From positions 636,001-700,000 of the forward strand of contig JBAHVR010000302.1 of assembly GCA_036898135.1 (NCBI GenBank): a stretch of 64,000 bases of DNA, in the 5' to 3' direction. The notes under the pieces were generated by a model, which saw only the letters and a program-made list of their open reading frames with translations, was not told the DNA's origin and did no database searches. Within the stretch, counting starts at the first letter, position 1; every line of letters starts with the position of its first letter. This stretch comes from Oncomelania hupensis (taxonomy: Eukaryota; Mollusca; Gastropoda; Littorinimorpha; Pomatiopsidae). Made by a program: the position numbers and the translations under genes. Shown here piece by piece: positions 1-12,000 of this stretch.

Positions 1-93
1 GTGAGCACGGATGTACGCTGAGCGACGACAAAAAAGCTGTCTGTTTCTGCTACACTGGATACTCCTTGACTGACGACAACCAGCGTTGCAGGG
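1..93 (+). CDS. Exon 1 (partial): C-terminal part of an EGF-like module
   Basis: Codons in frame from base 3 read E-H-G-C, then C-F-C, then a final C before the donor GTGAG at 94. The Cys pattern and the stretch ending DDNQRC match the second half of an EGF module. The exon ends in phase 1, like all later EGF exons. The window begins inside it, so the 5' splice position is unknown. Confidence 0.7.
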
Positions 94-3000
94 GTGAGAT
101 ATTGAACAGCAAATTGGTATTAAACTGGATTACTCAACAAAATACGTTTACATGGCCGTGAATATTGTCACAGTATTATGTTTTAGTTTTCTCTATATTA
201 AATTCATTTCGATTATTTTTTGTTTAAAATTATTATTTTTTAAATATTATTATTATTATTTTTTTAAATTTACATTATTATTGTTATTATTGTTGTTGTC
301 CCCCGTTGGGGTGCCGGGGGTTTCAGTATAAATAGTATCCCCACTTTCTGGAAATTTAGTGCTTTAAATTCCCACTATCGCTGTCTTTCTCATTTGTTCT
401 TTCTCATTCCTTTTCTGTTCTAACAATCTGCAATAGTATCTTCTTCTTCACTAGACCAGTCATCTACCTTTTTCTTGAAAACTCTTCCGGGACAAAACTC
501 CTTATTTGTGTATGAGGTCTGTTGGATCAGCTTGGGAATATTGGACGCTTTCTGCCAGGTGGTCACTAGGGCTTCCTATGATGTTATTATTTAGCAATGT
601 AGGCATTTTATATGTATGTGTGGTCCTGATTTGGCTCGGAAGAGTGCGCTGGACCTAAAGCAATAATCATGTTATGTTATGTTATATGTATGTGTTTTGT
701 TGATATTTTATAATGATGTTTATATTCTATTTTGTTTTTGTAAACGGGGGTTCGATAAATTAGAGTATAGCCTCAGCGTCCCCTGCGTGGGATGCCTTTA
801 TTGTAAAGTGACTGGCTGGTGGAGTGCCTTCAGTTTTACCACTATGTAGTCTATGTAATCCTATCCTATTCTATTCCTATCCTATCCCGAGTTAGGTCGT
901 TGAAGCGCCACAGATGATCGTTTAACCAGAGTACTTCAGCTTTATCTGTTTTCCGTAACCCTCATGGCTTTGATCAGTGTCAAACCAGTCCATTCTTGAA
1001 TGTTGTCCTTCCACCTCTGTTTCTGTCTCCCTCGTCTTCTGCCTCCTCGCACCGTGACTTGTAGATGGTTTTTGCAAGGCCTGATGCTCTGGTGACGTGG
1101 CCATACCACGAGCGAAGCCGGGGAACTATTTTGTTTGTGTGTTTGTTTGTTCTAGTTTCGATTGCTATGGGTATATAAAATTGTGTATGCCAGTCTATTC
1201 ATGTCTTGTGATTACAGATGTGGATGAGTGCAGTCAGGGATTATCCAACTGTTCTCATTCATGTAACAACACGGTGGGAGGATTTGTCTGCTCTTGTCCT
1301 GTGGGAATGGAACTAGACAATGACCAGCGATCTTGCCTGAGTAAGCCTGCAATTTTAATAAGTAAAATACAAGTGGAACGCACATGTAAAAGGGTGAGGT
1401 GAAAGTCCAACAACTGGGCTCGAGTACAATCGTACAGTCCTCTTGAGACAGAGCTGTTGTTATCTTGGTTTCTCTTGTTTTACACTAGACAGCAAATTGT
1501 ATCAGTTCGTTTAGAAATTATTAACAGCACATGCCTTAATAGCAAACCTGCAATCGAAGTGTAACACCATCGGATTAATGTTGTAGCCTGTATCTGGAGT
1601 ACATTACAATTCGCTAATGTTTATCGGTTAGATCTCTGTCTGCAGACATCTGTTGTGTTCCATTTTCATGTGGGTGCATCGTAGTTTCATTTACAAGATG
1701 CGTTTGCAATATTAACGATTTGTCTTTCTGCAGGGTGTCCAACGGGGACCTACGGTGTTGATTGCAGTAAGACCTGCGCTTGCGGCCAGGGCAGCGACTG
1801 GTGTGACGCTGTCAGTGGCTGCGTGTGTCGTCACGGGTGGGTAGGCGTTAACTGCGACCATGACATCAACGAGTGTGACAACAAAACGGTATATGACGAT
1901 TGCCAAAGGCAAGGATCGCTGTGCGTCAATTTCCCTGGAGGTTACACTTGCCAGTGTCCTGAGGGTTTCAGTATGAATACAACCAGTGGCAAGTGTCAAG
2001 GTAAGACAACGTAGGCTCCGTCTCTATACATTATCAGTGTCTACATAGCCTGCATGTGCGTGTTTTGATAATGTCAACTATGTACTTATCTCTAGTGCAG
2101 TGTGCCTAATCGTTTTAGCACGTTTGCAACGTTAGCGATTGATTATTTGCAACCTCTTGTTGGGTTGCAGACATTGATGAATGCCAGAACTCGCGGTGCA
2201 GCCAGTCATGCGAAAACACTCACGGAAGTTTCCGCTGTTCCTGTAATTCTGGATTTACGTTGGACGTTGGAGGTCGCTTGTGCAAGGGTAGGTTATATTA
2301 TAAAGTTTTAATAGTTTGGAGGGTGCTGCTTAAACTAAGCTTATTTGAATCCTCATGTAACATCTTCTAAACAACAAGCATTTTTCAGAACTTAAATAAA
2401 ACAGAAAAACAGAGAATATTGGGTAATAGTGATAGTTACTACAGAGAAAACGAAAAAACACATGACTTTGACATCTTCAGGATCCATCATGCATACAGCC
2501 ATGATCACAAGTAAGGAAATTACAGACGAAGACGATGATGACAAAGAAGATAAGAATACTTTATTATCTCAAAACACGATAAATGTACACATTGATATGT
2601 ACAAAGAAGGAGAAGAAAATGGGCAACTACTCTGCCAAATGAAGACAAAAGAACAGAGTAGAACCCGATTGCATGGTGATTTTCAGACGTGGATGAGTGT
2701 GCCTCCGCCCATCCTTGCAAGCAGCAATGTGACAACACTCCAGGCTCTTTCCTCTGTTCCTGTGACAGGACGGGCTTTACGCTGGCTGATGACAAAGTCT
2801 CGTGCGTGTGTACGTACATTCTCGTAGTTTTCGTTCGATTCTAAATTACACCAAGATCTTACTATGCAGATTTATTTATGTTTCTGCAAAGAGTAAGACC
2901 AGTAGACTGCCTTTACTTTTTATTACATTGGGTAAAAACTGACGTCAGTCAAGTTAAGTACTCGACCAGGTATCGGTATCGGGGGAAAAAAGGCCAGTTT

Positions 3001-6000
3001 GGGTCATGTAACTAGTTTTAACCAATTCTTGGCCGCTTTGTATTGGATGATTGTGTGTGAGTGTGTGTGTGTGCGTTGTTTTTGAGTATTGTATGAACTG
3101 TATAATACTAGACTTTTGGTAATTGAATGTTGTTATTGATGATGTGTGTTTATTTTTTACAGCAAACATACAGTGTAAAACGCTTCAGTGCGATGGCAGG
3201 AACGGTGGCTGCGTCGTTACTAAGGGGAAAGAGTCGTGCTTCTGTAACAATGGGTACCAACTGGCAGCGAATAACCTCACCTGCGACTGGATTGGTACTG
3301 CAAAAACACTTCTTTGAATTGCTTTTTTTGAAAATAATAGACACATAAAATGTATGAATATATACGTTTCTGTGCAATTTTCATCGCGACCTCATATTTA
3401 CTTTAACTACTGCTTCATATAAATAAAATTAATAATTATAATTCATATTTGCACTTTCTCAAATATTAAGGTGCTGAGAATCATAATTTTCTAAGCTACA
3501 CACCTTTTGCGCTGTATCTCGAAATTGGCTGAACCGATTTTGATCAAGTTTGCCTTAAAGAAAGTTCAAGGAGTGGCCAGTTGTGCCAAGTTTTCATTTT
3601 AGTTCAAGGTGTAGTCAAGCATTCCACGTTTTCATTTTGCGTCTTTATGATAAAACCGAGACAGAATAGGCCCACGAAAATTAGCACTCCTTAAAATCTT
3701 TTTTTTTTCAGTTATGTGTTTGAGTGTCTGAAAATACAATTGAATGGCTTAACATCTTTTTTTCCATTTTGTGTTCTATATTCTTTGACGCTGAGTGCTT
3801 AATTCTGCAGATGTCGACTGGTGCGCTAACACAACCTGTGACCAAGACTGTGCAGAAACAGAAGACAGACGGTCCTTTATCTGCAGCTGTAGGAACGGCT
3901 TCATATTGAACGATGACAGATTTTCATGCCGAGGTATGACGAACAGTTGGTGTTTTGATGGGTGACTTGAAGTAAAAACTGGCATTGTAGGTAAAAGTAG
4001 GGAGACCTTGTAGAAGATAAAATGGCGGGCAATCTGGAGAAGAAACGCTTGTGATGGTGCTGTGTGAAGCGGAAGTGTGAAATACTCGAGTTAGTATGAC
4101 TATTGGGGGACATGGCAAGTTTTAAGAGAATGTAGCCGCGTTGGCTACAATGATTTCTGACCATACCGTACGTGGGCCTCACTCCGTCTAGGGTTAAACT
4201 TTCTATGTGCTGATACTTGATATATTTTTCAGATCCCTTAAAGAACATCACCATTAGACTTAGCATTACATTCTCTATCTGAATATATAAACTTTATTTT
4301 TGATTTATGGAGCAGCTTCGAAGGGGAGCGCTATGTTTAGAATAGCGCGATGCATATCACGTTGTTGAAGACACCGCTCTATTATAGGCTAAACCTATAA
4401 GGTATCGTCTTGTGGTTTGCAAACAAACCGACCGGCCAGTGTAGCAACCGTCTACCATATCGCTAATGGGAGGGGGGGGGGGGAAGGGTGGTAGACGTTA
4501 AACCTCAATTTTCAGTGTAGCGTAACTTCCTACATTTTTAGCACAGGATACGAAGAGAATTTTGAATACGGACTATAACAAAAATTCTACATTGTATCAC
4601 CTTAAATGTAATATTTTCCGGTGTCTTAGTTCATTATCTTCCAGTAGATGCTTAAATCAAACATGAGTTTATATGGATACACAAATCGGAAGAGAAACAG
4701 GAGAGAAGTTGTAAGAAGGTTCCAGACTTAATTGTTGCTGGTAGGATGTGTTATAAGTTTTATATTCTAGTCCGTCATAGTCTAAACCCATAATAGTAAA
4801 CATGCCATATTACATATCGTTGAAAAGAGTAGAGGTCGTTGTTTCTTTTTCATTATTATTATCTTTTATATTTTATTGAATTAAAGAGTTATTCTGAGTT
4901 TAGAGTCGTGACACACCTTAAGAGTAACAATCAACTCTCCTTAAATCGCATATAATTTTTATTTCGTAGCCGATTGGTCCAATATTGTTATATCGGTTAG
5001 AAAGAGCGTATTTCCGAGTTTACGCTGATATATAGTTTGTATATTATTCGCTATTTTTTCACGCATTATGCTTAAAATAAAGATTAGCAACTAACCGGAA
5101 ATTAGCCAGAAACACAAAGGGCCCGTACCACAAGCAGCGCGCGACAACATTGCTTTCGGTACGGCTGGCATCCCGACATAAAAGAAGGGTCGCGGTTAGT
5201 CTAGCAGGTGTCAGGGGACATTAATTTGAACAATAATTCACACTTTTCTGCTATCCTATGCACCAACGGGAATCCCCTCAATGAAACATACTTCCGGTTT
5301 TTTTTTCTCCGCGTGTTTTAGTGAGTTATTTCCAAATATTCAAGAATAATAACATGTGTCACTGGCCACCTGTATCGTACCCTCACATATTTTTATTTTT
5401 TTTGCTGCAGTTTATTATCCCTTTCTATCGCCAGTGGCGCGCCTAAACCCTACCTACCTAACATTATTTGTGAATTTTTGAAAAATATTCGGAAAAACAT
5501 AACGCCCAGAGGCTGGCTCGAACCCACACCTGTCAGGCGCCATTGGTTTCTGGCTTGTGAACAAGGCAAGTTAGTCCCGCCTTAGCCCACTTGGCCACAA
5601 CGCTAGCCTAACATAGTCAGTTACTTCGTGTTTTGTGAAGGTTGTGACGGCGAAGCTATGGAAAACTACAAGAGTCTTCAGGTCTTGTTTCACTTTCTGT
5701 CGATGATCGACGCACCTCCGAAGTCGCCACAAATACAGGCCTCTACGATTGTTTTTTGCATCCTTTCACTGAGCATGTACTTCCTCCACCGTTTTTATAC
5801 TTATCCCACTCGTTTTCTGGCTCTAACAATCGTCGTTTTCGGCAATTTGCCATATTTAAAAGTCAAGCATCAAGCTTTGATAAAAGCAAAACAAGCTAGA
5901 CCGGAACTTGGTTTCATGCTAACCTCGTTTTAATTTATAATGGCGATACCCACGAGTTTTTATGAGAGGTGCCGGAAAGTTGTGAATAGTCTAGGGATGG

Positions 6001-9000
6001 AATTCAGCGATTCCAGCCCTCGACCGCTGCTAGGCTGTTTCCTCCGGCGCTGAACAACAATAATAGTCTAGGGAGGGATTTCAGCGATTCCACCCCTCGA
6101 CCGCTGCTAGGCTGTTTCCTCCGGCGCTGCCTTTGCCTTGCCTTAATACGGTGTTCTTCAAATAAAAACAAACCTTCAACGGTCATCAACGGACTGGCGG
6201 TCGGGAGAGAGAAAGAGAGGAAGTGTGAATGAGATTTCTTCACCCGGATTCTACCCCCTCCACACTCTTTCAAACACCACCACACCATCATATCACTACA
6301 AAATTAAGACTCTTGAGTGTTTTAGAGAATTATTACTGACATTGGAAATATTCTGTTCGCGGACCATTTCAAAACGAGCACCAAATTTACATTACATTCG
6401 TACGTGCCACCTGCTAACTCATACTAATTTGGTTATATGTTCTGTTTTAACACACTCATACTCGTAAATTCGTCATAAACCCACTTACTCGTTACCTGTA
6501 GCTAACTTGTTTGTGGATGGCTAAAACCCCAGAAAAAGCACTTCAGTGTCGAAGGATATTAATTTGCCATTACTTTTGTTGGCATGTTTCTCCTGTATTC
6601 ATTATTTTATTTCAATCATTTTGTTGTTGTGCTTTTAACTATGCCTCCTTAGAAAAGTACTAAAATTATATATGCTCTTCTTCTGCTCCTGCTGCACGCA
6701 AACCCCAACCCACTGCATGCGCAATGAGCTTGTCTGCCGACGTGGAGGATCGCGCTATACAAGACATCATCATCATCATCACACACACATTGTCAAAAAT
6801 TGTATCATATTGCACATAGTTTCTGATATGTATGCACCGACGCCTTGGAACGCAGAAAGCAATTGATAGTTTGGCTGTTTCAGCGTTGATAGTGTTCCCA
6901 TGTTCCATACCTGTTGACTGTAGGCTTGTTTAGATGACTTTCCAATGACATTAGACTGATGTTGAATGCAAACCTGTGCAGAAAGTGTACTCGGGCAATT
7001 TTACTTAATGTTAACACATAATGGCTGAATTACACATATGAACAATCAAATGAGGGTTAACAGTGATCAGGCTCTTGAACGCCGACTCTTATAAATTGTC
7101 CGCAGTTAGAGGAGCATTCTAGTTTTTCTTCAACCCTTTTCCACAGCGTTAAAGGCGACATTTATCGTTGATAATCTTATTTCACACCCCCATTGGCTGG
7201 CTTTCAATGCCCAATCCTTGATACCTGTTTGGATAGCTAAACAGACGTGATTGTGTTGTGTTTTCTACCTTTAGAATGTCCCGACAACACCTATGGTGTA
7301 GGCTGCAACCGAACATGCACATGCAACACAGCGCACACTGCCAAGTGCAACAGCACTAACGGACAATGCATCTGCAAGCCTGGCTGGACAGGAGACACGT
7401 GCTCTGATGATGTCGACGAATGTGTCTTCACGACTGACCGATGTTCTAACCACTCTACATGTATAAACACCAATGGCAGTTATATATGCAGCTGTAAGGG
7501 CGGCTTTTACAAGAAAAATGACCTCTGTGAAGGTATGGATTTCACGTTTTATTTGCTTCCTTGTTGTATATACTGTAAGCTTATTTCTTGTAGGTTGTGA
7601 TTTACACGAACGTGTAAACAAGTTTCGCCCAGGCGATTCGTTGCAGGTGGGTAGTTCTGTCCATAGCAGGTAGGCTAATTCCATTGCACACTGTATCTCA
7701 AGACCCATGATCACATACTGACCAATGAAACTTCATATGAACATTACTGGGATCAGTGGCCAGCCTCTCGTGCCATCGTATTTGCCCTACCTCATAGGTC
7801 AAGGTTGGTGTCTCGGCTAAGTTAAAATACCAGATATTACAGGAGAATAGTTTTTTCTTCCATCCCACAGATCAGTCTGGTGTTTAATATTCAGTCAGCT
7901 GAAACGGTGCAGTACTGATTTGAAGTCCTACTTAACGCCAAAAACCTTGTGAGAAATTTGCCATTTTCAAATACGTTGATTTGATCCTACCTCTGTTCCT
8001 GTCCTGTTGGTTTCTCACTCAAAACTGATCAGAGGACTTGCGAAGGTAAGCGTAGGGAAATTCAACATCTCAATGTTGTGTGTTTAATATTCAGTCAACT
8101 AAAACGGTGCAGTACTGTTTTGGAGTCCTACTTAACGCCAAAAGCCTTGCGAGTTATGTTAATATTCAATGAACTAAAAAAATGCAGAGCTCTGCTGTTT
8201 TGAAGTTATTTTATTTCTTTAATTTTTTTCTTGAACAGTCTCATCAGTTGGGTGGTCGACATATTTAGAAAATAAACTCAAACCAGTATGTTTTGTTTAT
8301 GGAAAGTTTGCTTTGACTTTGATGCTAAACTTTGCCTTTGCTTTCCCCCAAAGATATCAACGAGTGTTCTGACAGCAATGGTGGATGCAGCCACTTATGT
8401 AACAACACTGACGGATCCCACCTCTGTTCCTGTCCTGTTGGTTTTTCACGCAAAACTGATCAGAGGACTTGCGAAGGTAAGTGTAGGGAAATTCAACATC
8501 TCAATGTTGTGTGTTTAATATTCAGTCAACTAAAACGGTGCAGTACTGTTTTCAAGTCCTTCTTAGCGCCAAAAACCTTGTGAGAAATCTGCCATTTTCA
8601 AATACGTTGATTTGTTGATGTCAATGCATTTCTGAGGAAAGCATCCTTTCAATGGAAAAGTATGCCATCAGCCCGGGTTTATTAAAGAATTGAATAACGC
8701 AGGAGAGTAGTTTGCATAGATCGATCTTATGTTGATATTCATTCAACTGAAAAAAATGCAGTACTCTGCTGTTTTGAAGTTATTTTATTTCTTTAATTTT
8801 TTTAGAACAGTCTCATCAGTTGGGTGGTCGACATATTTAGAGAATAAACTGCAACCAGTATGTTTTGTTTCATGGAAAGTTTGTTTTGAGTTTGATGCTA
8901 AACCTTACCTTTGCTTTTCCCCCAAAGATATCAACGAGTGTTCTGATAACAATGGTGGATGCAGCCACTTATGTAACAACACTGACGGATCCCACCTCTG

Positions 9001-12000
9001 TTCCTGTCCTGTTGGTTTTTCACTCAAAACTGATCAGAGGACTTGCGAAGGTAAGTGTTGTGTGACTTAGAAAACAAATTGCAACATATTTCGTAAATCC
9101 CTAAATGTGACCAAACTAGATCAACCCCGTACACTTTGTAAGTATTTCTTAGTAGATGAGGTGAAAGATGAAATAAGGGATTTGGTAAATGGGCTGTAAA
9201 ATTTTTACAACTCTGTTGGAAGTCTTAAATCTTTCCCTGCCAATCGACGATATATCGTCGATCTGAGCCGCCATGTTTGTGCCAATCGACGATATATCGT
9301 CGATTTCAGTATTCCGTTTCGTTCCGGGTTTTTGCGCAGTCCAATCCAAGTTTTATTCAAGGACTGAAAATAAACCAGGACCGTTGTCTTCTAAAAAAAA
9401 AAAAGACATTACTTTGAATCGTTTCGCCTCCTTGGAGGTAGAATCTATTGACATGGAGGAGTCACCTCAACAGGGGTCAGCACCTCCATCTCCAGCTAAA
9501 ACATTGCTATAATTAAGGAGAAATATCAGAGTAAAAAATATATTGCAATAAAATATATTATTTTTATTTCTTCTTATCATGACTTTTATAATACAATGGA
9601 AAATTAGAGGCCCTAAATCCAATTACGAACAGTTGCTCCTGCTTTTTAACAACCGACCAACTATCAGTTGTCTACAGGATACTCTTGAGTCCTGATAAAA
9701 TACTTCAATTGTCTGGATACTCTTGCCCACAATCCAATATTTTTCGCGTGGGAATGCTTTATGTGTTTGGTCAGACATCTTATTTAGCCCAGTTACATTG
9801 ACCACACCCCTAGAGACGATTGCTGCTCGAATATCTTTAAAAAAGCAACTGTAACAGTCTGTTCCTTATATTTATCCCCTTCAAAAACCATATGCAAAGC
9901 TGATTTATTAAACTTTATAGACCAACTCCCATCTCCCTTTGTGATTGTTGGGGATCTGAGTGGTCACTCTCTCAGATGTGGAAGTGACCATCAGAATCCC
10001 CAAGGCAAAATTCTGGAGAATGTTTTCAATGACCTCAACCTCTGTATTTTAAATTCAGATTCTCCTACGTATTGTCATTTAGAAACATTTTCTAATTTAG
10101 ACTTGACCATCTGTGACATTTCTCTTTTATTGGATCTGGATTGGAAACCTCATTCGGATCTTTGAGGGAGTGACCATTTTCCTATTTTTCAAAAGTTTCT
10201 AGAAGATCAATCTGAAGAACTCCAGCAGCGCTGGAATTTTTTTAAAAAGCAGATTGGGACAAATTTGGACACTCCGTAGCTTGTCGAATGACCAATGATA
10301 TTCTAAATTCCGAAGATCCAGCTTTGGAGTTTTCTCATATCCTAGTAGAACGTGCTTCCGAAAATATACCCAAAACGTCTATTAAAAGCAGTGCTCCGAA
10401 GAGCCCTTGGTTTGATTAAGAATGCAAGACTCTTCATCACCAAAGGAAGCCCAACAAAGTTCCTTTCAAGATCCTACTGCTGAAAATAAACTTAATCACC
10501 AGAAGCTACGAGCTAAATCTAGGTATCTCTTTAAACAAAAAAGGCGTCAATCCTGGAAAACCTTCTGTTCCAAACTTCATACCAAAACTTCTTCCAAAAC
10601 AGTCCGGAAAATAATAGTTTTAAAAATTAAAGGAAAAAACTCCAAAGCTGTGATCCAAGGTCTGAAAAAAACGTGGACATATTATCACTGACAAAAAGCA
10701 GTTGGCTAATTTATTGGCATCTACTATCCACCACAATTCGTCGTCTGCTCATTATTCCCAAAAAAATCCGAGACATCAAAGATAAAAAAGAACGAGAACC
10801 CTGCTTTTTTGACTCCGATAATTGTGACCCATATAACCTTACCTTTTCTATGGATATTCATTACCAGTTAATTTCGCACCTGCCTAACGATTCCCTTAAA
10901 TTTCTCTTGGCTGTGTTTAATCATATCTGGTCTTCTGGTTCCTTCCCCCCCATCTTGGCAGGAAGCAGTTGTTGTTCCAATCCCTAAACCTGGTAAGGTT
11001 CACTCTGATCCAAACAACTATAGGCCCATTGCTCTTACAAGCTGTTTGTGCAAAACTTTGGAAAGAATGATCTATGAGCGTTTGATGTGACAGTTAGAAT
11101 CCATCAACGCTCTTGATATTTCTCAGTGTGGTTTCCGCAAAAACAGGAGCACTTCAGATCATCTCGTTCAATTCGAGTCGTTCGTCAAAAACGCGTTGGT
11201 TAACGGTGAACATGTTGTTTCTGTGTTGTTTGATCTAGAAAAGGCGTATGACACGACTTGAAAGTTCGGGATTCTAAAAGATCTAGAAATCCCGGTCAAA
11301 TGTGGGAACTTACCCATTTTTTTAAACATTTTTTTTACCGATAGAAAGTTTCAGATCCGACTTGGCTCCGCTTTATTAGATTCTTTTGAGCAGGAGATGG
11401 GTGTCCCTAAGGGTAGCATTATATCTCCTCTTTTGTTTAACATTAAGATCAACAACATAGTTCAAAACGTCACATCTGGCATAGATAAATCTTTGTTTGT
11501 TGATGATTTCTTCATCTCGGCTAAGGGTAAAACATTTGCAGGGGTGGAGCGTCAACTTCAGCTTTACATAGATAAAATTCAAGGGTGGGTAGGAGAAAAC
11601 GGCTTCCAATTTTCGCTTTCTAAAACCGAATGCATTGATTTGCATTGCAAACAGAACCAGGTTTTGAACCCTTCTCTCCATGTTGATAGCCAACCCATCA
11701 AAGTTTCTAAACAATTAAAATTTTGGGGTATTATTTTTGCCAGCAAATTTACTTTTCTGCCGCATATTAAATACCTGAGGGAAAGCTGCCAGAAAAGTCT
11801 TAATTTTTGAAAGTTATCAGCCACACAGGCTGGGAAGCAGACAAACAAACTCTGCTTCTTCTCTATCGTTCTCTGGTACGCTCTAAATTGGATTAGGGTA
11901 GCATCGTATATGGTTCCACTAGTAAGGTCTATTTGAAAGCCTTGGATCCAATCCATCATCAAGATCTTCGGATCTGTCTGGGGGCGTTTCGCACTTCACC

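Larger units (their letters stand above)
3934..7274 (+). other. Intron 7 (3.3 kb) with SINE and repeat debris
   Basis: No exon is supported here. It holds a G-run with flanking SINE-like sequence at 4440-4520, a tRNA-related SINE on the minus strand (5390-5610), a tandem pair of about 65 bp (5986-6130) and a CAT/CA microsatellite at 6767-6790. The open stretches in between show no family signature. Confidence 0.6.

Noticed and set aside
1..6. Splice donor GTGAGC at the very start
   Set aside because: The following bases to 93 give an EGF-type Cys pattern in the expected phase and end at a good donor, so they are exon.
5628..5933. 101-codon plus-strand frame
   Set aside because: No recognisable domain, no splice context, and it overlaps the region beside a SINE in an intron.
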